This document shows, one piece after another, positions 1-12,930 of a DNA stretch of 64,000 bases. Source of the stretch: Amblyornis subalaris (lineage: Eukaryota; Chordata; Aves; Passeriformes; Ptilonorhynchidae); the NCBI GenBank assembly GCA_018881555.1, contig JACAXG010000013.1, forward strand, positions 5,928,191 to 5,992,190, read 5' to 3'. The notes under the pieces are model-generated. The model made no database searches. It was not told where the DNA came from and saw only the letters and a list, made by a program, of their open reading frames with translations. The translations under genes were made by a program, and so were the position numbers. Every line of letters begins with the position of its first letter. The stretch's first letter is position 1.

Positions 1-3000
1 CAATCACATGCACTAATTAACAGCTTTGCTGGTAGCAGCAGCACATCGCTCCTCGCTACTAGAAGAGGATGACATACTTTTCCAGTGGGTTTTGTTAATG
101 TGCACTAAAACAATTAGAGATTTAGGAATTTGAGGTTTTAACACTGGATCCTGGTAGCCCTGCACTCCCAGTCCATCCTTGGCACTACCCTCCCTCTCAA
201 TAAAAATGCTGTTCTTCATGGTTTCCCCTTTCTCACTGCTGCATTTCTCAGAGGATGATTCCCTGCTGTTTAGGATTACCAGGTGCCAAAAAAGCAGCAA
301 ATGCTGGAGAGCCTCCTGGCTGAAGGAGCTGCTGCTGACCAAGAGCATCACTGCCACATCAGGGATACTGTCACACCAGGTGTTAGCACATCTTTATCTA
401 TCACCCAGAGCTCAAAATTTCTCAGGAACTGACAGAAAGGCTAAATTTGGGTTGTATTTCACAGGACAGCATAAAATACAAGCGTGACACCTTGAATTGT
501 ATTTCAAAACTTCACAGCATGGAGAAGTTCAAGAAAATCAGTCTCTTGTACTGTCTCCTCCTTTCTCCGCCTCCCCAAATCCAAATTTAGCACCTGCTGA
601 GCTGCTACAGTTAAACATAAAAGCTGAAGTAAACATCAGATTAAGTGATACCGTTTTGTCAGACTAAAGCAATTTTTAGTAAGACCCATAAAATAGTGTT
701 GAACATCCTTAGAGCCACTGATAACTGCAGCTTTTAACAACCGTGATGGTAATTTTCAAAAGAGCTTATGCCACCTTTAATTTTCACTTGCACCAACAGA
801 GACGGTGGAAGTACCAGTAAGGTTAGGCTGTCATCACATACAGTAAATCAGTTTGTAAAGGAGAAAATCTTTATAACAAAGATATGACATGGATTCCTGG
901 AACACACCCCAGACTACATAAAATTGAATGAAAAGGACATTTAATTATGTTTGAATGCAAATGAAATTGTTTACTATCTTGTACCAGGTTATTAAAATTG
1001 TCATTTTAATAGTTGTAAAAACAGAAGAGCTTGAGAGTTGGAGTGTGGCTGCCCACTCCCATCCTGGGTCACTCAGTTCCCACTCAGAATTAACACCCCT
1101 TACCCCAAAGAAACTGAGCCAAGCAAGGCCAATGAGGTCAACAGTGCACAGGTCTGACACAGGGAATTAGATCTCAAGCCTCCAGTGCAGACACCGTTTT
1201 AAGCCCTTGTTTGCACAGAGGGTGCTGAGAGAAAGGCACTGGGACAGGGTGAGGGGGAGCAGGGGCCAATAGTCCCTTCAGGAAAGGGTGCAGGGCAAGG
1301 GGGACAAGGATGAGAAAGAGAAGGAAAAAAAGGTTGCAACGTCAAGGGAAGGCAACCTGTTGGAAGAAGAGCTGACAAAGCTGGCTACTACAAGAGGTGG
1401 ATGACGGAGCACTGGCTCTGGCTTCACTCAGGAACAGACCACCGGAGACAAAGCCAAGCGTTCCCAGCTGAGCTGCACCTGCCCCAACTGCTGCCTGTCT
1501 CTCCTGCTTACAGCCATGACCGCGGCCAGGCCACGCACAGCCAGGCTGGCCCCGGGCTCGGAACTGTCCTGGGCAAGTGACAGCGAGACTGCCAGCACCA
1601 TGAGCTCCTGGGGTGCACCCCCAGCCACAGCACCGGGGCCACCGTGTCAGCAGGAGCTGGTGGCCTAGAAAAGGAGCTCCTGGAGGGCAAGCTGCCTTAG
1701 ATACACTGCTTGCTGTGGAAGAATGAAGAGTTCAGCTCACGGCCTGGCAAGACATTTGGAAAGATAGGTGTCCTTGGCTAGAGGCACGTGGAAGTCCAGG
1801 AAGCTGGACTATGAGGTAGTTAATGCTCCAGGTGACTATGAAAACTACCAATAAATAATGCCTGTAAAAGGGAGAAATGAATCTGCTCTGAGTGACAGGG
1901 CAGGAAAGATGATGACTTTTTTCCTGTCCTTCCCTTCTGCCATTTCTATGAAATTGGAAGATGGCAAGGAGGAGGATTTCATCAAAACAGGTAGGTGAGC
2001 AGTTTTTTGAGAGTAAGGTTTTGGGGGTTTTTTTAAGCACCAACAGAAAATACTACAGCAATTCTTCATTTCCTGAAATGCTTTCTACAATACAATAAAT
2101 TAACTCCATTTCAAAACTAAACGTATCAAACTAAAACTACTCTAGGCCTTTATACTATTACCATGGATGTAGAGATCAAGTTTGGCCCTACAACGTCATC
2201 ATCTTCCATATCAAATTTTAAACTAAGAGAAAAAACCTTGAATTCTACAGCTGTGTAGAAAATTATGAACAAGTAAGAGCAACGCAGTGTACAGACACAA
2301 CTTTAACTGATCTAATCAACTGCTCTGAAATAGTTATTTCAATACTTACTACATAGCATCTATAAACCCATTTACAAATCTGGGAGCACCTCTAGAAGTA
2401 CTTCAAGATCACAATACTGAAGCATTACAACTCTGCTTCTGAAACTTCCTAACACATGTTGGTGACTTCTTCTGAATTCCTCCCCTTCCCCTTTACTTGC
2501 TATTACTTATCACTAGCAAACTGATGCAGATCAGGAGACAGCCAGGAGGGGAAAGTAAACTGAGTAGCACCACACCTGGTCAAGTGCAGAATTACTCAAA
2601 CCTTTCGTTACTTTAACTAAAAACATGAATGAACTATACAAATCTAGATCTAACAAAGCGAGAAATAACAAGACAATTGGAGTATATTTTCCATTTATTG
2701 ATGCACTGCAGTATTACTTGCCAAATAAATTACTTCTGAACTGCTGAAAAGTAGCAGGATAGAAAGCAATCTATTAAGTTGCTCAAAGATTTCATAAGAA
2801 AACAATAGCACATATGAGAGGCTTATTTTTCCCTTTCTCTCTCCAAACCCTCACACTAGAAGCTCACCCCAGACCATTCTTTTGTAACCTTGTGCCTTTA
2901 ACCCTGAAGCTCTTTTCCATGCAATCCAAAGTTTCATTTGAAAATGGGTTCCAATGACCTTCCCCACAAATATAAATGTTTCCTAAATTGACTGGTCTGT

Positions 3001-6000
3001 TTCAAATTCAAACCTAATTTAGGATCCTCCACACACCCACCCCGCAGCCATTTGCACTGTGGTTTTACAATGCATGAAGCAGAACTAAGCTGGTCCTGCT
3101 GCAATTCCTCCTCCCCAGGACCCTGTATTTCCCCTTCACCCTTGCATCAGCTCAAACGTTTGTCTGATAACAAAGGAGCTGGTGAAGAGAATTAAACTAA
3201 GGGGGGGGAAGATGGAAAAAACATATATTTGAGGGAAAGTAGTTTCCTGTGTTACTATTCCTGTATAGCAGGAATGTATGTGTGGATTTGCAGCTGTTTA
3301 CAGGACTGAAATCAGGACACCACCATAATGGCACTTCTGGCCACACTGGCACAAAATCTTTTCTCCCATAGCAGGAAGCAAATTCATGCTCCCAGCTACC
3401 CTCACCCAGTTAAACAGTAACACTGAACAAAGTCTGAAATCCTAACTGAAGGCAAAGTACATTGCTTTTTAGATAACTTAAGGCTGTAGCAGTTCTAGCA
3501 ATATATAGGTTAATCAGATGTGTTAACCTGTATTTAAAGGGTTAATTTCTACTGTTCAGCTTTATTAGAATTAACAGAAATCACTGCTTTGAACTCCAAA
3601 CAGTGACCCTCTTCAAACGGAACAGAAGTACCTCTAAAAGATAACTACTGCACTTCGGAAAAAAATCTTTACGGTAATCTCATAGTGTCGTATTTCAGTT
3701 TTACTATAAGACTGCAGATTTGCCCTTTCCCACTCAAAGACTCGCTACCCCTTCTGTAAACAAGTGTTTTTCCAAAACGAATCAAGCTTGCTGCTTTCCC
3801 TATCCTGTCACTGGTGGCGCTTTACTCAGCAAGTCATGAATTTCTATGGGAACTTAATTACATTTCAGCTTGAAGTACAGGCAAATGAAGCAACAACACT
3901 GCCCCTGGCCAGGATGACAAGGTGCAACATCTGTCACCTCCTCACAGAAAAGCAACAGCAGCTTGAACAGGGTTTATGATAAAGGTCAGTCCTTGCAGAA
4001 TTTACACACTTGACTTGATGAGTTGAGTCAATGACTATGTTTATCCTCAGCCTGTTCCATGCCTGGGCAACAAACTCGAGAGTGATGTCAATACTGAAAA
4101 CTGATGGAAAAATACTCAGGCAAGATACTGTGATGAGGAAAGGAAGCAAGTAGCCAATGCATCCCAGCTAGACCTTAAGCGCCATGTGACAAAATTTAAT
4201 GTACTTCAGCTAAATTCTTATTTAAAATTATTTGGGATCACCTCAACCACCTAAGACATAAAACTTAAACTGGAAAATTAAATATTTTTTTCTGTATGCC
4301 TGATACTGTTCCTACAAAGCCTTCTAAATTTCATGTCATCTTACTTCTGTCAATGTCTTATTCAAAACATACTAGATTAGAACTTTGTTTTTTTAAAAAT
4401 AAATCTTAACACATGCCTATACTTTTGGATTTCCCAACTACTAGCAGGTATACACCATAATATGGAAGCATACTTGGATTCTGTTATGAAATATAACTTG
4501 CTACATAATGTACATTTTGCTGCAATATAGTATACGACAGATATTTATGCGACACATTTTTTACCGTATATATTTTGCTACAATGTATAACATATAATAT
4601 ACAATATATACACAGAATATATTTTGCTACAATACACAAGTAGATAAACCAAAGTTCAGAAAACCAGGTGTGGGCCATCACCCAAAAGAAAAAAAATCTG
4701 AAAGAATTAAATCTGCCTCAAAATTGAGAAATCCATACTACAGAACATTAGAACTAAAACTGCAAATATTTTGAGGCTGAATAAACAGAAATTTAAGGAC
4801 TCGCTTATCTATTGAAATAAAATGTTACATTTCACTTTGTAGGCATGAACCAGATCCCTCTATTGAATTATACACAAAGAAAACACCAGTGTTGCAAGAA
4901 ACCACATATTTATTTTTTCGCTACTAGTATGCTACTTCAAGGCAAATATCAAGTCTGTTGTGTAAACACCTATTATTTGTGGACTAGTACAAACACTCTT
5001 GGCATTTTATTTGAAAAAGGCTGTTCAAGTAATTTTTTTTTTTTTACAGTAAGTATTTCGTATCGAATAAATAAGGCTAGGAAAAATCCAATTGGGAAAT
5101 CAGCTAAAGGGCAACACCCGAATTTTTCAGAACACTGTAAATTAAAAATTTCCTTTTGCCTAGTGTGGGGAGGGATGGCACGTAGCAGCTGTGGGCACAG
5201 GCAGAACTGCAGCAGCACAAGGACAACTCCTGAAACACTCCCCCATCCCCAAGAGACTCAACTATAACATGTGGGAAAGTGTCAAGATCCCTTGAACCCA
5301 ATTTATAGCTTAATGCTGGAATAATCTAAATTAAAAATATAAAAAAGCTGTTGAGTCAACACAAAGTCAATTGATTCATTGCAAGTGCTTTTTCACTTGC
5401 TAACATCACATTTTAGTGGCTGTTAGCATATTAAGATTTAATGGCTTCATCAGGGATGTAATGCTTCTCTATCATATTTTGAGGACTTCTAAAACTGGAA
5501 TTTTACATGACTGCCAACACAAACCCACAAGTCATCCTTCCTCTTTTTCAGGCTTAAGATAATGCAGTGGGATGTGAACATGCATCACAACTACGTAACA
5601 GCAAATACAAAATACTGATTAAGTCAATATCCATTAGTTCATGTAAGTATATCTGGAATATTACTAATCAGATGAGTTATTTGAATTTGCATATTTCAGT
5701 TTTACTAGAGAAAACTCAGAAGTTGACAAATGCTTTAATATTCTTTCAAAAATCTATAAAGCTGTAAAAGTTCCGCAAACCCCTTAATCTAGCCAAAGTT
5801 GACTAAAATGAAACATAACCCTCCTGAAACTTAGGCAAAGCATCCTGGTTCAGATAAATTGGGCCATAAGTGTCAAAGGATTTACTTGCTGTCTTCAAAT
5901 CAGGAAGGCTCCATTAGACTAGAAAGCACTCACTAGAATAGGCTTTAAATTTTCTTAAGTTCAAAACTCAGTCATTTCATATTTTTAAGAAGAACATATT

Positions 6001-9000
6001 TAATTTTGACCTGTAAGTAGTTCAAATTTAATTAAGGTTTCTTTGTCCTTTATAACTACTTGTTCATGGAAATGCAAACTGACTGGTTCCAACGTGTGTG
6101 ACCGGGGTAGGGAAGATGCAATTTTTCAAACTTCTACTTCTACCCAACCCCTACCTATTACAATTTCCCGTAGATAAGCAATGTGCAGCCCAGTATTTTA
6201 ATGGTGTAAATGTAATTTTCTAAACCTTGGACGGTGTGAAAAACTTCTTTACCATCAATTCACGAGTGCAAAGAAGCAATTGTCACTTCCATGCTCAGTT
6301 GCTATAAAACCAGGTTTGGGTTCAAAAGAGAATTCTAAAATGTTCAGATTACAAAAGGCACAATGCAGCACAGAGGTCCTTGACTGCTCCATCTTCTAGA
6401 CAGACCTACAAGACAGATCTGTTTTATCAGACTCATGATAGAAAACCCTCAAATTCCCACCCCTTACCCTGCACAACATCTAATCGCTAGAAATACGATG
6501 TGCAAGTGTTCTCACTGTAGCAAACACGGTCCAGATGATTAGAATAGTTCTTAATTATCAGAAATTGTATCTAATTATGACTATAGTAAAAGGCTGCTGT
6601 ATACAAAACAAACACTAACACAAAACCAAATTGCAAAGCAAAGACTGACCTTAACTGGTATCCCCGGAACCACATTGGCTAGCTAATGAGCACTACACAG
6701 CACTCAGCTTTTTGCACATTCTGTTAGGGTATTCTGAAATGCCAATACATTAAAGAGATGTCAGGTTCACTAATTACTTTTAAAATTTAAATAAATTGCA
6801 TTGCATTACATAATTGTATACTGTGCGAGTCAGATGGAACCTAAAAGAGCAGCTTTAAAAGGAAGAGTTGTGTTGTAAAAACATTTAGCTTCAGGTTTTA
6901 TAAACGTAGGCAGGAAGACCAAGACTTAAAAGCTCCACCTACAAACATCTTTGAAAGCTGAGAATGGTCTTACACTCCAAAATGTTAATATAATACCAAC
7001 CCTCACTCCACTGGTGGTATCCAATCATATTTGACAATTTAGTTATGATTCTTCACAATACATTGAACGTTGATTCTTGTCTAGAGGACCTAGTGCAAAA
7101 TTTCTCATCTTGGTCCAACTCAGTAAGCCATTCTAAATACTGGCACGGGCACCACCACATTTTCCTTTATGTGTCTGCAGAATGCTTACCACATTTCTGT
7201 TGTTTTAAGTCACCATACAAAAGACTATTTCTTAGTCTTACAATAGAACCAAGGAGTAAGAGATAACTCAGCTACTTTAAATGAAGTTTGGACATGAGCT
7301 CATTGTCAGCATTCCTGCTATAGAACTGAACTACAGCTTGACAAGAGATTTCAGTGTCTAAATCCAAAAATCTCTGCCTTTCTAAAACACAATTTCTAGA
7401 TACCTAAATGCTTGTTTATATTAGTGTTGCTAAACTAACTGAAGTTCAGGATGTCACAGAACTCATCGCTGATGCTCTACCCATCTACCCACATCCTGAC
7501 AGAAGCAAGCAAATTATTCACAGACTGGTTTTACTTCATATTTAACCAAAAAGACTAAAAATGTTTTTCCACAACCATGCTCTTGCGCAGCAAACCCAGC
7601 TCAAGACTTCTTTCCTGTCCCCATGTTCCACTTCGTCAGCTCTCTCTGTTGTGTTGATGCAGCTGTTTGTGAGACAATACTGAACACCAACAATGATACC
7701 CAGCTAAGAATTAGGTGTATAGGTTGTGGGTTTGGTTTGGTTTTTTTTAAATAATGAAGTATCACCACTCAGCCATGTCCCTGGTTGGTTTTGAGCATTA
7801 CTCCAACAACAGTTGTACTGATATAGATTACGTGGATTTAATGAGCAACCAAAGTAGCAGCTTTCCAAATTGTGCCACTGGAGAGAAGTCCTGACCTGCT
7901 ACATCAAAAAAAAAAACCATGCAGTGATCTTGTCCACTGCTCCCTATACCAAAAGCACCTATGCCATGACTGACCACTGCAAATCTCCAGAGGTGGATCT
8001 TTCATCATGTTCCTCTTCAAAGAAGGATTCCTTCCTAGCTTCATGCTGATCACTTGTTCCTAAAAGTTCTCATTCCTGAAAACACTCTACAGATGAACTG
8101 TGATTAAGGCAGCTTTGAAATTGCTTAGTCCACAGGAGCTTTGCTTTGTCAGACAAAGCTCTTCTGTTGGGTGAGCAACTGTTAAAACTTCTTTAAAAGA
8201 ATATTTGAAAGTGCTAATGGTCAGAGTTTGGCATAAAACATCTCAATACTTTTTATTTTTTAGCCATTATGAGATGCCATCTCCTTGCTCTGAGAGGTGA
8301 TACACATCAGATGGTGCACGGTCAACCCTGGAGGTGTTTTAGTTTAGTTTCAAGCCTTCCTGCCTTTGTAGGTGTCAGTTCAACATGGCCTTTGTTGCAA
8401 AATGCACAGGAAAGATCTGTCTCTGAAGCAAGTTTTTTTCTGATCCCTGACTCTGCAAACTGGTCTATGCAGAGAGATACTTTCGTGGAGCAGCATTTAA
8501 GTCAGATCAATGAACAAGATCCACATCTCACCCATCAATATACTCCAAAATAGCTCAGGCAATAAAATTGCACATATTATTTGTAACACACAGGATGTTA
8601 CATTCTGGTATACTCCTGGTGTAACCATGGCAAGATCCTGCACCCGTATGACAGGAGCCATCACTCAGATTGCTTCAGCATGTTCTGGAAAATCCCAACC
8701 TTTCAACTGAAACTGCTGCCTTGCTAAGGAAAGGGAGAAGCTCAAAGGAGGCTTTGGAGATACTGTATTATAAAACGGAACAAAAACTTTAGGAAGGTCT
8801 TTAGGTAGGGAGCCACTTCACTTGCAGAATAAAGGCTGCATGCCAGGAACATGAACTAAGATGCACAAGAGAGCCATCCAAACACCCAGGCTGTGATCAC
8901 AATGTCGAGCTGGCAGCCTCCAGAACACAACTAACAGCATTCCCAGTCTAAAAAAATCTGAAGTCAAATCAATCTCTTCCTGCAGATCTCCACTGTAGCA

Positions 9001-11100
9001 TAAATTGGAATCCTAACAGCAAGTATTTTAGTTCTAAAACAAACAACTGTATATATTTACTGCTCCTAGTCCCTCCTGGATTCGTACACTTGAAAAAAGG
9101 CCTCCGAGGCATTAACAAAAGGATTCATGTTGCAGTCTTACAAAAAGAAAAATTGAGTAGTTGCCAATCTGTTTTTTAAATAAGCACCATCTTGGAAGTG
9201 CAATTAGTAGCTAAAAGTACATGTTAAGCATTTGAACAGCTTTTTCTTTGGGACCTGCCTGAGCACTTGTAAACTCGTCAAGATTTCAACTGCAGAAATT
9301 GCTCAATGTAGAAATTCTGAGTGCAGGTCCTCAAGCTTATGCCAAAATTCTCTTGTTGAGTGGACTTCTACAACCCAATTTCAATGTAGGAACATAAATT
9401 ATGTCACATAATACAATACTAATAATCTCTCAGGGTATTGTACAATAATCACACTTCCAAGTGTGAAGCACCAACAGTTTAGAAGGAACAAAACAGATGA
9501 AACCCTGCAGTGACTCAGTTTGAGCAATTTATGCATAAAGCTTTCAAAATTACACCATGGAGAAGGCTAAATTTAGACTGGAATCAGTAATGTCAGTATT
9601 TTGACATGGAAAGTAGTGTAAAACCTCAATATACGGATTAATACCCCCAGATACATTGTATGCAACAGGGCACGGGTCAACCTCTGTCTCCTGCCACCAA
9701 GACTGAAATCTGGTGGTAGGATCTATTGAGAATATTCTTGTTGTGTTTTAAGGTCACTAGTAGCTTTTTAAAGCTCACCATACACAACTGTAACCTTTGA
9801 ATGCTATATATATCTCCTGGCAATAAAAGCTCTATAGAAGTAAGTGTCAATTCTTGTACATTCCTTCAATTCTGAAGACTGAAAGGCATCCTCATTCCGA
9901 AAGATTCTGTGTAGAATCTTTGCCTAATCAGCCCCATTTGGGATAGGAATATAATGCACATATACAAGTGTACAGCCAGAAGGACATGACAAAACCAGAA
10001 AATAATTTAAAACTCCGCAGTCTGTTAGCAAGCAGAACCAGGGCCTCTGCAACAGGGGACTGCACAACNGGATGGAGGACTTCTGGTTCACCACACAGAC
10101 TTAGGTACGGTGGTGAGCCAAATAACATGGCACACTGCACTACAAACAGTAATATTTCAGTTTTTTGGTGACACATTAACAGGACCATTTTTATTTATAC
10201 AGCCATGTTTTTAAATATAGATTCTTTTGTTCATCTGTAGGGAAAGAATTTTTAGTTTGCTCAGTCTTGGAACCATTTTAAAGACAGCTATTTCCATCAT
10301 GAAAATTGCACTTACTTAAAAGAATGTCTTCCTAATATNTAGTACAGCCCTACCTTAGTAATTTTTACCTTGAAAGGTACCATGCTAATTCAATTTGTGA
10401 CCCTCCATGTTTTCAAGTCTTCATATGTAAAATGTCAAATGTATTTACCTNCCCATGCAGTATTACAGTTTCATCTATCTTTATATTTCAGTTCTTCCTC
10501 TAAAATTCAAGCACAGTAAACAGCCCGAACATGAGACTGCATTCAGAGTTCAACTTCAAAATGCAAACAGAAAAGAGATGCATGGTAGGATCCTTTTTAT
10601 ACATGGGCTGATCCAAGCGATTCAGGTGAAAAGTGAACAAAGAGTTAATCCAAATGCGAAGGGCTCCATTTCAGTAATAGCATGAATAAACCCCCACAGA
10701 AGGCTCCATTGCTAGCAGCAAACTCCACAGAGTCCAGATGAACCAGCAGGAAGAACAGAGGGCGGATAATCCTGTAAAATTACCCCAGTGGAAATGTTGA
10801 TAAATTCCCAATTACGAGACCTGCTCTAGAATGAAAAAAAATGCAAGATACAATACAATTACCAGTCAACACTTGCACATCTTTGTATTTAAGCCAGACA
10901 AATACCACAGGTATTTCTTAATCCCTTGGATTTTGAATTAGTTACCCACTGTGGCGAAATTTAGATTATGAAAATAAGCCCCAGAAATCAAACAAAAAGC
11001 CAGGCAATACGCAACTGTAGTTAGAAAGCAAATACCCATCCATGAAGTTATACTTTCAGTGACAAAATTTTCTATGCATTTGTAGAAATACAGACAGCTG
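1..11100. other. AT-rich non-coding stretch, probable intron or flank
   Basis: I see no convincing exon here. Open frames are short, overlap on both strands and resemble no protein I recognise; the longest, at 4,845-5,267, covers low-complexity and poly-T sequence. The stretch holds homopolymers (13 T at 5,033-5,045), an AT-rich repeated block at 4.5 kb and scattered A/T-rich DNA. If the CpG island at 11.4-13.1 kb is a leftward promoter, this would be its first intron. I looked for a CNOT6-like first coding exon on the minus strand and did not find one. No N occurs before 10,069. Confidence 0.6.
4488..4640. repeat. AT-rich degenerate tandem repeat
   Basis: The motif ATTTTGCTRCAAT occurs at 4,514-4,526, 4,572-4,584 and 4,621-4,633, spaced 58 and 49 bp apart. 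A weaker copy (ACTTGCTACATAAT) lies near 4,496. Between the copies are alternating TA/GTATA tracts that can fold back on themselves. It looks like a decayed AT-rich minisatellite or a fold-back element. I cannot assign it to a transposon family. Confidence 0.6.
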
Positions 11101-11103
11101 TAT

Positions 11104-11165
11104 TAAAAAAAAAACAACAACAACAAACAAAACAAAAAAAATAAACCAAACAAAAAAAACTCCAA
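11104..11165. repeat. A-rich (CAA)n/(A)n low-complexity tract
   Basis: This is a run of A with interspersed C, in AAC and AAAC units. It lies about 60 bp from a minus-strand CR1 relic. It could be a simple repeat or the decayed tail of a retroposed sequence. No coding potential. Confidence 0.7.
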
Positions 11166-11227
11166 CAAAACCTTTGGCTTACTGCGTTTGTTTTGAATAT
11201 ATTTCTTATACTACACAAAGCAAAGTA

Positions 11228-11292
11228 TCTCAGAATCAGGTTGGAGAAGACTTCTGAGATCATCGAGTCCAACCTAGGACTACAGCCTAGTA
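11228..11292 (-). mobile_element. CR1 LINE 3'-end relic (minus strand)
   Basis: Read on the plus strand the sequence has the order CAGAATCAGGTTGGAGAAGA, then GAGATCATCGAGTCCAACCT. This is the reverse complement of the CR1 3' end (GGTTGGACTCGATGATCTC...TGATTCTG), the commonest LINE tail in birds. Only the last 60 bp or so remain, as usual for 5'-truncated CR1 copies. It sits directly left of the CpG island. The family call comes from remembered consensus sequence. Confidence 0.75.
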
Positions 11293-11454
11293 GGTTTCAT
11301 ACAAATTTTTAATGTTTGTGGAAAAATTGCTGATAAAGTACGTGTTCACCATAGATACCAGGACAGAAACAGGTGCATTAGATATTTCCTTTTCTAAAGC
11401 CTTGTCTGATCCCAGGCTTATCGCTCTCCATAAAATTCTGGAGGAGGAAANGCT

Positions 11455-12056
11455 GTCCTGTGAGCACCACGACAGACCGGGGGGTGCGGGAGCTCCCCAC
11501 CGCCCGCTCCCCCGCGCGATGCGGCTCCGCAGCCCGCCCAGGCGCTCGCCCCCGTGCCCCCGGCCAAGCCGAGGCAGTGACCCCGCTCGGNTATGGAATG
11601 ACGGCAGCTCCAACCGCGGCCCCGCCGCCCCCCGCCCCAATTCCCTCTGTTTATCCCTGCATGCGCCTGTCCCGCGGCCTCGCGCGCCCGCCCCCCGCGC
11701 CCTCCCATTGGCCGCCNCCGCTGCCAGTCAGGGCCCCCGCGCCCCGCATTGGCCGCCGCCGCCGCCACTCACGGCCCCCGCCCGCCCCGCCGCTCCCTCC
11801 GCCGGAACGAGCGAGCGCCGCTCCGGCCCCGGCGCCAGCGCGGCCGCGGCTCCCGCTGCCGGCGGGGCGGGGAGGGACGGGCGGGCAGGCAGGCAGGCGG
11901 GCAGCTGCCGCGGCTCCTTCCGGAGCGGGCGAGGCGCTCCGCTGACAGGCAGCGCTGCCGCCCCTCGGTGCGCGCCCAGCCAGGCGGATCGGCCTCCGGG
12001 GAGGCAGCGGCGCGGGGCGCCGTGCGTGGAAGGTGGACGGGCAGTTCCCCCGATTG
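11455..12056. promoter_or_regulatory. CpG island, left block, with paired CCAAT boxes
   Basis: The block is very GC- and CpG-rich compared with the AT-rich flanks. It contains two copies of CATTGGCCGCC, giving ATTGG cores at 11,707-11,711 and 11,748-11,752. These are inverted CCAAT boxes of NF-Y type, 41 bp apart (about four helical turns). It also has a partial NRF1-like TGCATGCGCCTG near 11,660 and a GC box (GGGGCGGGGAGGG) near 11,865. ORFs on both strands are the usual by-product of high GC and match nothing I know. It is probably promoter or 5' intronic sequence of the gene starting in the right block; the CCAAT boxes could equally mark a second start site. Confidence 0.75.
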
Positions 12057-12236
12057 ATGTCATTTCCCTCTGCCTTTTGTTTAATTATTTTAAACTCAAT
12101 TGCACAGTGAGGAAAAAAACACCAACGAAAACAACAAAACCTACCAGCAAGAATAATAACAACAAAAACAACAACAAAAAAAAAACTTCAGGCTTCCAGA
12201 TGCCATTATACTAATTTCTCTTAATTGCCTTCCCGA
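12057..12236. other. A/T-rich interruption inside the CpG island
   Basis: Base composition switches sharply from CpG-rich to A/T-rich for about 180 bp and then back. The stretch begins near a CRE/AP-1-like TGATGTCA (12,055-12,062) and contains TTTAATTATTTTAAA-like sequence. It ends in an A-rich AAC-repeat tract (about 12,113-12,186). No clear target-site duplication is visible. It may be an old retroposed insertion or a conserved AT-rich spacer. Confidence 0.6.
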
Positions 12237-12677
12237 TGCAAACACGGCNGGGCTCCTGCGCGGCGCCGCCCGGCCCGGCTCCCTCCCAGCNTCCTTCCCT
12301 GCCTCCCGCTGGCCGGTGGGCGCTCGCCGGGCTCGGGCCGGGGGTGCGGAGCCCCCTCCCCGCCGCCCCCGCCTCCGCCTCCAACCCCGCCGTTCCCCGC
12401 CGCCTCCCTGGGGCGCGGAGCCTCCCCCGGGCGTCCTCGCAGCAGCGGCTGCCCAGGCCCGGCGCCCCCCCCGGAACCCCCCCGCGCCCAGAGGGGCCTC
12501 GGCCCCCCGTGACACCCCCGAACGACGCGGCGCGGGGGCTTCTCCCCGCCGAGCTCGGGGGGGTCCNCTCTCGCCGTGCTACCGCCGTCTCCCCCCCCTT
12601 CCAGCGCACTCCCCCCGCAGCGCTGCCCCCCCGGGCAGAGCCCCCCACTCCGGGCCGGGCGCCGGGGCCGCCCCTAC

Positions 12678-12830
12678 CTGTGGCTGCAGCATCCCCGTCC
12701 CCCCGCCGCCCTCGCTCCGCCGCCTGCCTGGCTCTTTGTTTCCTGCCGCGGGCCGGACGGGAGAGCGGCTCCCCCCCGCCTCCTCCTCACACTCATTGAA
12801 AGCAAACAAGCATCATGGCGGCGCTGGCGG
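12678..12830 (-). other. candidate first (mostly untranslated) exon, minus strand
   Basis: On the minus strand CTGCAGCCACAG is followed by GTAGGG, a good donor, so the last exon base would be 12,678. The upstream edge (about 12,830) is a guess, placed near the YY1-like element and the GGC repeat. A minus-strand frame from 12,809 reaches the donor but looks like GC-rich chance sequence, so I treat the exon as 5' UTR. Other weak donors exist on both strands. RNA-seq or CAGE tags would settle strand and start. Confidence 0.35.
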
Positions 12831-12848
12831 CGGCGGCGGCGGCTGCGG
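12826..12848. repeat. GGC trinucleotide repeat
   Basis: A short run of GGC units immediately downstream of ATGGCGGC. Read in the plus frame it gives poly-Ala, but no donor or continuing gene supports translation. Such repeats are typical of CpG-island 5' UTRs and can be length-polymorphic. Confidence 0.8.
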
Positions 12849-12857
12849 GCGGGCCGG

Positions 12858-12930
12858 CCCCCCTCCTACTCCTCCTCCTCCTTCTTCCTCTCCTCCTCCT
12901 TCCTCTCTTCCTCCTCCTCTCCTCTCTGCC
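12858..12930. repeat. pyrimidine tract (CCT/CTT)n in the CpG island
   Basis: About 70 bp of almost pure C/T on the plus strand (A/G on the minus strand), made of CCT, CTT and CTCC units. Such mirror-like tracts can form triplex DNA. It lies just upstream of the proposed leftward exon. The poly-Leu frame it produces on the plus strand is an artefact of the repeat. Confidence 0.85.

Noticed and set aside
4845..5267. 140-codon plus-strand frame in AT-rich DNA
   Set aside because: Includes a poly-Phe stretch from a 13-T run and has no recognisable domain. It is open on the opposite strand over part of its length.
1..11100. Search for CNOT6 first coding exon on the minus strand
   Set aside because: No segment recognisably encoding its N terminus was found, so the CNOT6 idea remains a synteny guess only.
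11312..12214. 300-codon plus-strand open frame across the CpG island
   Set aside because: Pro/Ala/Arg-rich composition typical of CpG-island chance frames, overlapping long frames on both strands. It ends in the low-complexity AAC tract and crosses the A/T-rich interruption.
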